64,000 bases of DNA from Agaricus subrufescens (Eukaryota > Basidiomycota > Agaricomycetes > Agaricales > Agaricaceae). Position numbers and translations under genes: made by a program. The notes under the pieces are model-generated. The model ran no database searches. It saw only the letters and a list, made by a program, of their open reading frames with translations, and was not told the DNA's origin. Positions 22,641 through 35,454 of this stretch are shown here, in pieces. The stretch is from positions 682,001 through 746,000 of the forward strand of contig CM057062.1 of assembly GCA_029945375.1 (NCBI GenBank), written 5' to 3'. Numbering within the stretch: the first letter of the stretch is position 1; every line of letters begins with the position of its first letter.

Positions 22641-22890
22641 TATCAATGGTTAGGAACATTTCATTGCCCGGCCTCCGGTGCGATTTCCGCATAGAGATCC
22701 AAAAAAAGGTTGTCAGTAATGGAGAGACATTTAATTAACAGGGACCTTGCCTTATTATTCGATTTTGAATTGATATAAAACAGTCGTACACATCTTTAGT
22801 GGCCCTACTTAATCGGAGTAGGCCAGAAAATTTCCATACACCACTGCGGTAGCAAATCCAAGGTGTTTGACATCTTTGACCACTACAACA

Positions 22891-25800
22891 ATGGTAGCTA
22901 ATGCTCGTGTTCAACAAGTGTCTTTACTTACGCGACCTTAAACATACCACTCAGGACTTCATTCAGCATGTACTTCAATATTTCAAAACACAAACCTCCG
23001 AGACATCGACTACGAAAACGGATCAGAAGACAGCGAGTGTGCCTCCACCGCTCGGGGAAATCGTTCCCATCTGGTCGGCCACAGGTCAGGTTATTGGTTA
23101 TTGCGCCGTTGGCAATGACATGAGCGCGGGGGCTAGACCTCATATTCCCCAACTTGAAGTTAAGCCCCAACAGAACAACGCCCAGCCCCAACAGAACAAC
23201 ACCCAAACCCAACAGAACAACACCCAGCCCCAACAGAATAACACCCAACCGCATAGCTCACCTGGTGGGGTTGTCGAAAATCGCCCAACTACGATTCATG
23301 CCCAGCATTCGCCCACTGCCGCAGACTTTCCTATTGACCTGAAAACTCGGGAACTACCTACAAATTGGGATGGCTGGCCTGATGGTGATTGGACTCACCT
23401 CTTTACATGGGAGGAATACGTGAAGACCGGCCACCTAAAATCACAATGGTCCAACAAGCCGGGCACATCAAGGCGAGGTTCCCGAAGGGCGGAAGTTCCG
23501 AGGGATGGTGTTACGACAAAACGCACTTGTCGTGGAGTCTTCGTTTGTTCCAACTATGAATGCGGCAATCTACTTAGGCCTCACGTCGATACTAAGGTCA
23601 TTGAAGAGCAGAAAACTAAAGTAGCCTGTGATCTATGCCGTCAACCATTTCTCTATATCAAATGCGACACTCACGATATGTTGACCCGATATTACGACGG
23701 ATGCTTGTACCGACATTATGGCGTTCACGATCATCCCCGCCCTCCGATCAAAAAGTCGCTACCATGGGAAGCAGAACGTTTCAGGGAACACGTAGTAGCG
23801 TATCCAGAGGCGACTCCTGCACAGCTCCGTGTTGGAGTGCCGACACTGTTGGGTCGAACACAACCAGTGTCAGACATCTCAGATGCATATACAAATATAG
23901 ATCGGGTCGCCGCTCAGCGGAAGAAAATCATCAACGAGAATAGGCAACCCGCAGGAGGCGATGATTTCCTCAAACAAGTCCAGCTATTTGACAGCCAATA
24001 CCCCGGGTTCATTTTACATGAATCCATGAGACTTCTTCCGAAAGCGGTTATCGTGCTTCAAACTTCTTGGATGAAGGAGAAAAGCGTGCATGACTCCATG
24101 CTCGACGAATCTCTCAACGGGATCGTCACCGACGGCGCACATGGATTTTGGAAAAGTAATAGTGCCGTTCTCCAAGTTTCGTCCGTATACTCTCTCGCGC
24201 TTGAGCGATGGATACCTGTCCTTATGTCCTACATGGATGGGCATAGCGCGTTTGAATTCAAGGTCTACTTCCTGAGTCTGTTTCGGGGGATCGCGGACAT
24301 TGTTGAATCACGAGGAGGTGGTGACTTAGATACGCATCTGGCAACGGTGAGTCAAAGATTTAGAAAGCAGTTCACTGATACTCACCCTCTGAGGCAGGTC
24401 ATGGATTTTAGCCAAGCACAACGTGAAGGATTCATACTCGCTTATGTCGAATTCTTCTCAAGTCGAGCGGATGAATATCGAGACGAGATTTCACTTCGGA
24501 TGCATGCTGCATCTCTGCTCAAAGGATGTGCCGAACATTTCCGACAAGCTGTATCCCGTGTTGCCGTCAAACATGCCGTGGTTGATCCAACAAAACACGA
24601 CGACTTCATGACTCGCGCCCTCCAGCTTTCCCGTGTTTTGGTATATGAGGAGTACGAAACTATTGCAAGACAATTAATGAACGAGTTTCCCCGTACGGCG
24701 AAATTTCTGGAGTGGTGGTTACGGCCGTCGATTGCTGCAATGATCATGAAATCTCAGCGAGTAATGGATGAAGAATTATGGTGTTCCTTACCTGAGACCA
24801 CGAATGCACAAGAGGCGGGTCACTTTTCAATGTATCGGTCGGCAGGGACCAACCATTCCCTACTGTCTGGATTAGAGGCGCTGTATTCGACTGTGAAGAG
24901 CTTCCAGACGTCGGAAATCCTAGCGAAAAGTAGGTAACAATTCATGGGTTGACCTGCGCACTTACATCTTTTCTCGTAGGGGGTCAGAAAAGTCATTACG
25001 GCTCTGACACACGTGAGCGGCGGATGGCGCTAGAGCGTGGTCGTACCCATCCTCACCGCGACCCTTTAGCCACTAATAGTAGGCCCTACGTCAATGATGG
25101 TCGAGCACCGGACACCATGTCGAAGTTGGTGGGCAAGAAACCTCTCAAGAAACAACAAAAGGAGGCCAGGATAATACTCAATGAAACATTCGGTTCTATA
25201 TACTTCATGTGGGAAGCTAATTCTTGCTGGCTCGATGTCAGTTTGACACTACTCGATCAAGCCTTAGCTCGGGGATGGGATGAATTCGAAGAAGTTTGCT
25301 GTGATGTATTCCAGGATGACGTCAAGGGTTCCACGTTTGCGGCCATACAACGTATTCACGGACTGAAATACAGCCCTGAGCAAGACTCTTGTTTGAGCAA
25401 GCCTCTCAATGTACAGCGGGACCTTGTTCGGAGATATCTGTTGGATGAGAAGATTATCAGAGACCTTCAATCACCAGACATGGTCTTTGTGAGTATACGT
25501 GGTTCATGTACGGTACACTGAGTAACTCACTATAATGGTCAGGCTTGGTTACCAATGCTTCTTCGTCGAATTCGTACGGCGAAATCGCTGGAAAACGATG
25601 GCCGCCTGATTCCATACTTTCTGCCATTATACTGTGATATCCATGATTGCACGGGGGGAGAGCGTTCGGATGGTCGACATCTCGAAATATCTCCTTCCCT
25701 TCACCCTCTGTTCACGATTCAACTGGGCCCAGATGACCATCAAAGTTATAAAGGACGCTTGGCCGAGTGGTTCAAAGAATTTCTGACTTTACGTGCGCAC

Positions 25801-26976
25801 TCTGGTCTCGACTGTTGGAGAAAGACAGAGGGAGAGGGCGCGTTATGTAGCGGGAGACGTACTGACTATCGACGCTACATCGTTTCACTCCCGGTGATAT
25901 TTATCGTGGAATTTGTACAGGAGGACCTTCCTAAACCGTGGGAGTGGTCCATTCCACCGAAGTTGAACCCTCCGCCGCCAGCCCTGAACAAAACACAGGA
26001 TATGGTTTATGACCTTGTAGGATTGAGCATAGTCACGGACAACATGGTCGGTAACCATTTTACCGCACGCTTCTACGACTCCGATGAGAAGACCGTCTAT
26101 GAATATGACGACATGCGCCACACCGGACGCGCGCAGCGCATACGAGACAGCGTATTGACCAAGCACCTCGCGGGGTATCCAGTGAGCCTCCCCCCACGGC
26201 AGGCGGTTCACCACGCCATTTACTACCTGAGGGGTGGGTTGGCCGCACAACAGGCATTCTATAATACGCGATTGGCGACTCTCACCAAAAGATTCCAAAT
26301 ATCGGTCCAACACGATTCCCCATCAAATTTTTCCTTGGTATCGTATAGCGGGAAGCTCACACTATTGCCTTCCAACTGTCGTTATTGGATCACTGGGTCC
26401 AAAAATCGGACCCACTTTAATGAATACGCTGAGGTGACGCAGGAGGCCAAGTTACTCCGCGATGCTGCAGCTACTCCTCTCCCCGCAGAGTCGGAGGAAA
26501 GGGAGGAAGCAAGCATGCTCTCCGATGACGATGCAGCTACTCTTCCCCCTGCAAATTCGGATGAAACAGCTATCGCCCCCGATAGAGCCCCTGCCGAACA
26601 AGCAAAGCAGCCGACAATGGAGGAACTTTATGCGCGTGTTCTCACTCTGGACGACGATGACGACCTCCCTTCCAATCCTGACAATGACCCTCTTCCTGTT
26701 AAGCGTCGAAAGCCCCTCCAACCTCCCGCTACTGAGTGTCTTCCCAAAAAGGCCTGTGAAATTGAGAAATGCTGCGGGGAAGATAACCAATCCACCAAAG
26801 AGGTACACCAAGTTGACGGACCACCTGGTGCACAAAAGCCTCGACAACCTCTCCCTCCTCCATTTGATATCCCTCCTCCTGAACCTAATGAAGAGAAGAC
26901 ACGTAAAGAACAGGAAGAACGATCTAAACTAATGCAACTCATCAATGAGATGGAGGTATTTTTAGAAGCAGATTAG
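22891..26976 (+). CDS. GCM-finger MULE-like transposase fused to USP-like peptidase
   Basis: Five exons (22891-22917, 22967-24346, 24398-24929, 24980-25488, 25543-26976) give one frame of 1,293 aa; all junctions are GT-AG and keep phase. Residues about 60-100 hold a Q/N repeat (PQQNNTQ). About 198-272 is a WRKY-GCM1-type zinc finger (VCSNYECG, ACDLCRQPF, HYGVHDHPRPP). The DDE core follows: D in IVTDGAHGFWKS (about 397), D in VMDFSQAQREGF (about 472, created by removing the 51-nt intron) and E in TTNAQEAGHFSM (about 607), as in MULE transposases. From about 700 the protein reads as a ubiquitin-specific-protease-like domain: Cys box NSCWLDVSLTLLDQAL (about 728) and His box VGNHFTARFYDSDEKTVYEY (about 988). 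The tail is Pro/Glu-rich. No stop interrupts it. Transposition in the nucleus is inferred; the substrate of the peptidase part is unknown. Confidence 0.78.
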
Positions 26977-27240
26977 ACCAACAAAGACCAGCAATCAGTT
27001 GAGGCCAACAATACGGGCCCTCCTTGCGTACAATGCAGATGTGGACTGGCAGGTAATGCTCAGGAGATCCTGGCCATAGCTCCTCGCAAGGGAGACCTGC
27101 TGCAGTGCACAGGATGCAAGAAATTAAGTCATTGAGCTTGTCAACCCAATGGTCATGTGCCTCCTTGTAATTGGCTATGCTATAAATGCTCAGGACCAAA
27201 AGACAAGATGCCTATAATGGACGTAACTCACTGTTGGTAA
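26977..27240 (+). pseudogene. PHD-like cysteine module, decayed, in frame after the fusion gene
   Basis: Directly after the TAG of the transposase-peptidase gene the same frame continues with PPCVQCRCGLAGNAQE, LLQCTGCKKLSH, a TGA, then ACQPNGHVPPCNWLCYKC. The Cys/His spacing (CxxC, CxxC, H-C, CxxC) is that of a PHD-like finger. Whether it once belonged to the fusion protein (stop readthrough or later exon) or to the next, decayed element is unclear. Confidence 0.45.
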
Positions 27241-28530
27241 GTTGACAAAGCACTGGCCCTACTGAGACTTACAATTTGGGCAGTATGTTGAGTAATGTGT
27301 GGCTAGTATCACGCCCACTGTGTGAGTGGTTGCAACCTGGCGTTGGTGCTCTCTGCCACTTAGGTGACTTCCACTATCCCGTGTGTCTGCTACATTATGA
27401 TGCCCTATCCTGCCAATGGGACGTTCAGCAGTGGTGTGGTTGTATTTTTGTATCAGGAGATCAAGTACAAGTTCGAGATGAGATAACAGCCAAGCCAGAA
27501 TCATCTACTACAGATGCTCTTTGGGGTCAGACAATGTCATGACACAATATACAGGTGAGTATATTCTGTCTGCACTAAAAGCTGACTTCAATTTGTGGCA
27601 GTTAGGACATTGGGCTCTGGCCTTGCAAATAGATGAAGATACATTAGATTATTTGACGGAAGTCAACTACATGGATTATACAATGGCCATAGATGATGCC
27701 TTGCTTCCGCATCTATCAACTCTCCAACTTATGGCAACTTCCCTGGATGCAGTAGATGCCACCAATATACCAATACTTAACAGGACTCAGGGAATATGCA
27801 TAACTAGTTTTCACCACGCAGTCAAGGATGCTGCTTGTGGCACGATTCTGCTATGAGAACAGGCAGGTATCACAAATTGGTTGCATGTCCATCTAGTGAA
27901 TGCCAAGTGTCACAAGTGGCAAACAGGACCAACAATGTGCCACACATGTACCCTTTGGATAGCATTTAAATTGAGGATGGGTGGTTGGGAAAAGGATGAG
28001 GGTAGAAGCTGGATAGAGGAAGCATGGTGAATCCAGACAAATACAGGGCAGGTCAACCGGGAAGACGTCAACTGGGTTTGTATAAGCAAATTGGAGCAGT
28101 TAATGTTTGAGTTTTCAAACAATGCTGGGACTGCTGGAGATTTCATGTGGGGACTGAACTTGGGTGATCATCAGGGTGGTTGGAACCCTTATTCTCTTGT
28201 GCCCTCCACTTGGATCATTTGAGACCATGAACCAGATTCCCTGAATGACAAGGTATGTACATTCCAGGTATTCTGAGCAGCCATATTGACCACACAAACA
28301 ATAGCTCAGATGGGACTATATTCAGGCTGATAATGATAGTAATAACTCAGGTAAGATTAAGGAAGTGATTACATTATTGGAACAAGTAAAGGTGAAGGAG
28401 GATAGAATGGAAGGAATCGAATTTAAAGAGGGGCGAAAGGATGTAATCAAGGTTGAGTCAAGGGAGAAAGTCGCAATCAAGGGAGAGGAGAACAGGGAGG
28501 TCCAGCTCGACATGATGCCATTGTGAAAGC
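27241..28530. other. Decayed transposon DNA, no intact gene
   Basis: An open stretch at 27521-27840 reads WQLGHWALALQIDEDTLDYL and similar, protein-like but without a recognised domain, and it ends at TGA. The sequence is CpG-poor, like the following 5 kb. I see no promoter or complete gene. Confidence 0.4.
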
Positions 28531-29300
28531 ACAAGAGGTTGCCAGAACCTGAGAATTGGGAGAATACAGCTAGCTGTGGACAAAGACATGGATGAGGATG
28601 TGGACAATTAGACTCGCAGCCCTCTACCACCCAAGCCCAACCATGCAGACAAGGGCAAGGGCAAGGGAAAGGGCAAGGGGAAGGTAAACATCATGACTGT
28701 AAGTAGACCAGAACTGCAACAGACTCTGAAAGCATCATCGTCAGTACTGTACTATTATATTTGTTTATATAAATGCTTGCTTACCTATATATTTGGCTAC
28801 TGATGCGAGTCCTGGGAGGACAAGGAGAAGAACGCAGATAATGATGTGTGGTGATGCAGTAGAATGATGCACGTGGATGTGGAGGCATGGTGGAACAGAG
28901 GGCTCCTGTACTTCAATGTCAGCCTTGATGTACAGGCACAATGTTGACATTCATATTCCTTACCTGTGTATCATTCATTATTCCATGGAATTGCTGTGCT
29001 TGCAAACCAGGGAGATTGCACATGGACAAGGGCATGGACAGGGGTGTGGATGAGGACATGGACAAGGGTGCAGACAAGGATGGACAGTATGACTTGTGAT
29101 GTTTCCTTTACCTCAATGTCAGCTTTAACATATAGGCAGTGTTGCAATTCGTATTCCTTACTTTGGTAGCACTATTTCATCCAAACACTGTAGCAGATTT
29201 AACACACAGGTGCCAATGCGGACCAGGAATAAGAAGTATCAAGATTGCACAAGGATGCAGACACGGATGTGGACAAAGACACACAGTGTAACAAACCTCT
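28531..29300. repeat. Degenerate subterminal-type repeats
   Basis: Irregular repeats of ATGGACAAGGGCATGGAC, GTGTGGATGAGGACATGGAC and GCAGACAAGGATGGACAG occur around 28570-28700 and 29015-29090, with a GGCAAGGGCAAGGG run near 28645-28685. They look like the complement of the CCGCGT/CCTCGT words at 22.2-22.6 kb with CG turned into TG or CA. I read them as old, CpG-decayed ends of a related element. Confidence 0.4.
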
Positions 29301-29944
29301 CAAGCAGGTGCCAAGACACCTCCTAGAAAATCACTAGTTGGGTAATAGAAACATATGGAGATGGAATAGGACACTAGAGAATCCTAGAAGTCCTGGAAGG
29401 TGATGGCCCTAGAGAATCCTAGAAACCAACAATCAAAGCTAGACAAATGAACTCAGTATCATTCCTTGAAGGTGACCAATGGGAATGACACTAGAGAATC
29501 CTAGTGGTTGTGGTAGGTCATATATATTGATGTATGTAAGTACTGTGGTGACACAGGCAATGCGCTCACATGACTTGCACATAAAAGAAGCTTGAATGGC
29601 AGACACAGAGCCAATAATAATAAATAATAAATAATAGCCTCAGGCCCCCCTTTACATCTTCCACTGACTTGGGCCTACTAGTACAACCACTTTGTGGTCG
29701 ATTATCTACACCAAGACCAGGTTTTTTTTTTTCCCATTGTCTCAATTCTGTCCATAATTCTCACTGTTCACAGACCCCACAGCCTGAGCCCTCGGCCTCC
29801 TCTGACTAGTGGAATTCTATCCAGTCACATCTCTTCACATCCACCTTACGCTTGAGTACTGGTGCTCATCCAGACTCATTCTCTTCTTCAGACTATTGGT
29901 TTTTATCCAACATCACCACAGTGAACAATTGCACTTAGCATAGA
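29301..29944. other. Non-coding, short GAGAATCCTAG repeats
   Basis: The motif AGAGAATCCTAG(AA) occurs about four times between 29365 and 29505. A small AATAATAAATAATAAATAATA run and a T10 tract follow (29615-29740). No gene was recognised. Confidence 0.45.
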
Positions 29945-32570
29945 GTGCCATCGCCCCACCACACCACTCAACTGATACAAAAAATGACAACATTGGGATC
30001 CTTAAAGTGGGCTTTGAAGGCGCCAGAAGGATTGGCCACCATGGTCAATGGTGATATTTACTTTTCTCCTAACTCAACCCATGCCTTGAATTCCATTCTG
30101 AGACCAAACACACCCTGGAGATTTGTAGAGAGAGTCTCAACTGCTGCTGACTTTCAGGAAGCCCGCTGGTGGACTGCTGGCACTGAGTGGCTGGGGTTCG
30201 TGCCAAAACAACCCATGCTATATATGGGAGTTTGGTTTGGGCATTATTCCAAGAACTGCATTGAATATAGCTTACCAGCGTTCTACAGTTACAAGTGGCT
30301 CAAAATAGATTATATGTTATGGGAGTCCTGCAAGATCCTCTAGGAGTCCTATGCCTTGCAATATGCACTTCCTTTCCCACCTTGCTGCTGGCATTATCAC
30401 AAACAATTTCAGTCTTGGGCAACTGCCATGGAACACATCACCAAAGGTTGAGACTGGTTTGGGATGTGGCTGGGGTTATTATACTGGTCAACACAAAAAA
30501 TTCCCAATGGTCCAGACTTTGCTGAAGGACTGACGCCACCCGAGTGGTTTAAAACTGTGGTCTTCAAGAGATCAAATAAAGTGAATGGCTCATATGTTGA
30601 TGCCATATGAACCTCCCAGCTTCTGCAAAACTGGTGGCAAGTCGAATGTGTTGGGTTGTTTTTGCTCCATCCCAAAGATGCTCTGGGGCAACCCATGGCC
30701 CAGTGGTTTGTACACCAGAATGTTCCTATATGGTATTGCTGGGGGGAGAGAGAATGCTGTGCGTCGAGTTCTTCAAGTTTTCCCCTCATAGTTCCTTTGC
30801 CAGAACACCTTCAAAATGCCACTACTTGGATCTCGTCATCACCAGCAGTCCCCCAATCTCACACTATGCCATCACTGACCTCTGGCTGTCACGAAAATAC
30901 TCCAGAGGCTGAATATTTGTCATCTACAGATCTTCCAGCCTTCAACAATTGGAACAACCCCTCTGTATCCTCCTCCATTGAACCACCCCTGGCCCCACAG
31001 AATGTCATTGAACCTAAGGAGCAAGTCTGGATTAACAAATATGGAGATCCAGTATGGGACTACAGTTTGGGATGGTCAGTATGGGGAGCTTTCTTCAAAA
31101 GGCAGGAGGAAAGACACAAGAGGAAGCTTGAGAAGGAGACGCCTAAAGCTAAACAAGCACAGGAGTCATGGATGAGGCAGCCACCAAGGACCTCATGCCC
31201 CATATTTGTCTGGGACTGGAATGACACTGAACCTTGGAAGTTCATAAGGACATGTGTTAGAAATGACGATCAAGAGGACATGTTGAACAGCTACAGCAAG
31301 AAACAGAAAAAATATAATGCTTTCAACAATGAGTGGGATTGTTGTAGAGAGTGGGGAGAGGATCCAGATGAGGAAGATTATATTGAACCACTTCCTGCTC
31401 ATGCATTACCTGCAAAAACGGATCAGGAGCTCTTGTCTGAATGCTTGGCAACTGAGGTTGCTCACTTACTTTATGAGTACTATGGCTGGGTTGTACTGTT
31501 ACCTCTACTGCCTGCGGAATACCCCATTTCCTGGATCTCTGAAGGGGATCAGAAATTGTTTAAAGCAGTCCTTGGACTTCCATCAGCCCCCCTGGACAGC
31601 ATTTTCTTTTTTTCACTGTTGGCTAAAGCAGCCTTGCCATACATTTGACTCCTGGCAGGCAAGGATAGCACCAGGCCTTCCGGGGATGTTTGGGATCTGT
31701 TGCAAGACAATTGTTTGTGCCTGGCATACACCAGCACCCTCAAGTGTATTCGGACTCTGAAAAGAAAGGAGGAATCATGGTATATGTTTGATTTTGGTTC
31801 ACTCAGAACTGTACCATGGAATATTGCAGTGCCCACAGCAGCAAGTGCCCTGATGGTGTGTCATCTGAAAGAGAGACTCGATGAGGCAACAAAAGATAGG
31901 CTGGACAAATCAGCTGTGGTGTGCAATTTGTTGATGGAAGGTGTTCACTTCCACACAGTCATTTGTTGTGACAGTCTAGGAGCAGCCAAGCCAGACCCTC
32001 CGTCAATGTATGTGCCTATGAGATTGTCAGACCATGTCTTCTCCTTGGAAGACCTCAACTTGTACCAGTGTCAATGCCACCAAATTATGTCTTCTCCCAG
32101 GGCTTGTGCAGCACTCATGCAGGGAGGTTTTATACGACACTGAGCACTGGAATTCATGCTCCCTTCAGAGGGTTTGTGAGGTCCCTGCGGTACTTATGAA
32201 GATCCTGCCATTCACATCAGTAGATGATGAACTCACGGATGAGGAATATGATCTGTTGGCAGGTGTATACATTAAATTCACTGGTAAGTTGAATTAATAT
32301 GAAATGTAATGTTTGCTCTCATTGATATTCTTACAGGGGACAACCTACATATGGCTAAAGTCTCATGGTTTCCACAATGCTGGGTGTTTGAGGGCTGTGG
32401 TTTAGATATAGGTTGTTGGACTGAGCACACTGAAAGATTTTGAAAAAAGCACACAGAGGCCGCCTTTTGTGATAAGCTAGCAAACTCGGAAGAACCCCTC
32501 AATTGGGAAAAGCAAATACAAGCTGTAAATCATCCAAATAACATTGAGTTTGGGTGGCCACCTCAATGTC
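29945..32570 (+). pseudogene. Transposon-associated protein gene, multiple stops
   Basis: One reading frame can be followed for 2.2 kb (29945-32143) and a second for the last 450 bases, with in-frame stops at 30341, about 30450, about 30608 and 31646; most are TGA. The protein is of a kind often seen beside agaricomycete DNA transposons, with no assigned function. It has an N-terminal block EWLGFVPKQP and YYMGV-like aromatic strands. A middle part has PIWYCWG and WGAFFKRQEERHKRKLEKE. Next comes an acidic helical part FNNEWDCCREWGEDPDEEDY. The end, after a frameshift near 32110, has AKVSWFPQCWVFEGCGLDIG and CWTEHTERF. Positions and identity are by eye; no catalytic motif is claimed. Confidence 0.55.
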
Positions 32571-33349
32571 CATAGCACTGGAAAGCTAGGCGTTCCTCTC
32601 AACATAACTGAATGGTGGTCTAATCTTTGGGGGCTGGGAGATACTAGACAAGCATGGTCAAAAGTGGAGATATGGTCCAAAGAGTATATAAAACAACATG
32701 TGGCAAACATCTAGCTGGTATTGTCGGACCTCAGTAGCTGTTATTCTTTTTTTTGGACTTTCAATTATTTTTTTTTTCAGTTCCAGAGATATACATATGT
32801 CATGAATAATAGCCTCTAAGTATTGACTAGTGAATAAATTACATTTTTGTGGTATGGCCATCCCTCCCGTGTCTGGCCTGCACCTGGTCCACACCCTACC
32901 CGCGGGTGCATTTGACATGTCCTCATCAATGCAAGTCAAGCCCGCATCAATGCAACTCATGCATCTGAAAGCCTGCATCTCTCCACATCTCTCTGCGCCT
33001 CCCCGCACCCCCCTGCAGCCTTCACTCACCTGTCCGCATCACAATTCCATAGGGTTGCAGAGTCCTTGTGGTGATTGTATAAGTCAATGCAGACTACTTA
33101 TTCTACTTGATATGCACAACTACTATATGTAGGTATCAGCTACGTAGCATAAATTTTAAATAATACCTCATTTCCATGAAAGATCTGAGTGCTCATCCTG
33201 CACCCATCCACATCCATCCGCATGCAGTCTGCATCCATCCACGTGAAATCATCGTCCGTGCACAGGCTCCTCGTATTTCTGGTAACCCTCCAGTTGTCGA
33301 TGTCGGGGCAGTTTAACCTGGTAATTGTCCAACTGTTTATCTACAAACT
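32571..33349. repeat. CATCC/CCGCAT-rich repeat zone
   Basis: Two stretches (32870-33050 and 33190-33260) carry short, irregular words such as CATCCATCCGCATGCAG and CTGCATCCATCCACG. They resemble a decayed version of the CCGCGT repeats at 22 kb and probably form the end of the element that truncates NACHT copy 1. T-runs lie at about 32747 and 32769. No gene was recognised. Confidence 0.45.
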
Positions 33350-35005
33350 GAAATCTAAAAGAGCTTTCTTCACCTTATTTCAGATTTCTGCACCATGTAT
33401 CCTTTCTCTCCCTTAGTATGGCTCATCGCCTCCTGTCCCAAGATGCACATCATGTCGTTCTTCTTTCAACAAGATGTCATTCCCACGTTTGAAAAGGAAA
33501 AAATTATTGTTGACTCAAACAAAGCTTGCACCAATGTTGAGCAGTTTCTTCATGACAAGTTGGCAGAGATTACAGACACACTAGACTCCCTTGACCCCCA
33601 TTGGCCTTATGAATGGGACACTCGGAAGCCCACTAATGCTGCTGGTGGACTGTTTGCTTATGCCCAGGCAGTCATCAGATATATCAGTGACTTGACTATC
33701 ACAAGTCCAGTCTCACAACTCTCTGACATCCTGCATGTCATTGATCAACATGCAATGACTGACATATCAAAGGAGGAGGACCCAATGGTGTTGCTCGATG
33801 CCTTATATGATCGGATTGCATCGAGTGTTCCTGCAAAAATAATGGTCAACACCCAAAAAATTTTAATGGCACTGACCCATAGGAATTCATTTGTGCCGGC
33901 CCCCAGGACTGATGGGAACTTTATTGCACTATGTAATTGGTTAGGTATGACACCTGATGATGTGTATGCCACTGTCAATCATCTACGATCTGTTCTATGT
34001 GACAAAGCCCACAAGGACCTACCCAGACCATTTCATAAATCATTCTTTGACTACATATCTGAATTTATGCAATCAGGGTTCTCGCGCAATATCAAAGATG
34101 AGGCTCAAGAATTGGAGTCTCAATATGCGCTTTGAGTCTTGAACCAGGCCCATGAAGGCATTGATTTTGGCGATGTGGATTATAAATTTTGGTATGGTAC
34201 TCTGTCGCATGGTCCAGGGACTGGAGATCAGGTTTCGCTTAGCTGGCCAGTTGAGGAGGGAGGTGATTGGAACAATGATGAAACAAAGTTGTGGATGTAC
34301 AAGATGGCAGTTGGGGAAGCTGTAGATGGGATGAGACATGGTGATCCAATCTTCCTGACTGAGCCCTGCATTCGCCTCTTAACCACTGTTTTTCGGAAGT
34401 ATTGTGATGACTTTCTACATTATCTGTTTCGTGACTGGGTATTTGTGAGTTCCCTATATTTTTATAATTGCACATTGGTATCACTGATAATCTATAACCA
34501 GGAGGAATCTCGACGACTTGAATTTATGATGAGCAGCATACTCGAGCAAGTCCCTCTCAATACCATCAACAAACCGGACAAATATGCGGAGGTTAAGCTA
34601 CAATTTCGTCGTCCTCTTACAGCAATACCGCATCTATCTAACCCTTGGAAATCATCTTGCCCAGTGGGTGGTACACTTAAGTTTGCAACTCCGCACTAAA
34701 TTTGTATTTTGCAGCATGAACGTGAAGGGGAGTGGGATGAAGGAAACGACCAAGATTGGAAGACGACATTTTGGGAAGATGATTGTGGGTGTTTTGTTCG
34801 GTTTCAAGATCAGTTGGCGGACTTGAAAGACCGTTCTCCTCATCACACTGTTGTGATGTTGTTTACATCAACAGTGGAGCATTGTGTGGAGTTGCAATTT
34901 GTTGATCCGGAGGATGGTGTGTCGGAGTGGACTTATTGGTTTTGGGTCGCACTTTCATCGGAGGATAGGCAGAAGTACATACGGCCTGTAAGGATATATG
35001 ACTAG
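33350..35005 (+). pseudogene. NACHT NTPase copy 1, 5'-truncated
   Basis: It begins inside the NACHT domain, just after where Walker B would be, reading SPLVWLIASCPKMHIMSFFF, and continues through the winged-helix-like part (LCNWLGMTPDDVYATVNHL). It ends with the shared C-terminal module FVDPEDGVSEWTYWFWV near 34950. The P-loop and N-terminus are missing; the break abuts repeat DNA. A TGA at 34133-34135 (in SQYAL*VLNQ) stands where the sister copies have Arg, and the frame is unbroken on both sides. An intron of about 58 nt after DWVF and another before HEREGEWDEGND match those of the intact copy. Confidence 0.75.
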
Positions 35006-35454
35006 ATGGGATACCTTGTTCTTTGACCGGGCTTGAGTTTCGGAGTGATGTGGTCGGCTGAGCGAGTGTAGTGACAATTAAATCAGGTTATCTGAATGGT
35101 GAAAAGTTGAGTGAAACGCCTTTGTCACTAAGGACGTGCGAATGCGAAGGCTCATTCACATGCCCTGAGTCTGAGCTGGTCATGTGGGAAGTCGAGTGAG
35201 TGCCAGCAGAGAAGGCGTAAAATAGGTTAGATTCATCTCTTGTGTCTGCTCGCTGTTCACTACATTTATGTCAGAGCTCTTGTGGAACAGAGGAGTCTTG
35301 GATTTGAGCATCTATCAGGGCAAATTTATAGCCTACACTGTGATGATCAACATTGCCACAGTGGCATGTGCATTCTGCACGCACCTCCAGATGTATATAA
35401 GATGAGGATAGCCTTGCTCCAGTCTTTCCTTCCATCCTGCCACAATGGCTCTCA
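35006..35454. other. Intergenic between NACHT copies 1 and 2
   Basis: This is a short gap that should include the old promoter of NACHT copy 2. A second ATG at 35445 opens a 37-codon frame (MALNARSFMLVLAKGHFDT) overlapping the presumed start in another frame; its meaning is unclear. Confidence 0.4.

Noticed and set aside
28615..28690. Lys/Gly-rich coding repeat (GKGKGKGK)
   Set aside because: No surrounding open frame; better explained as simple repeat.
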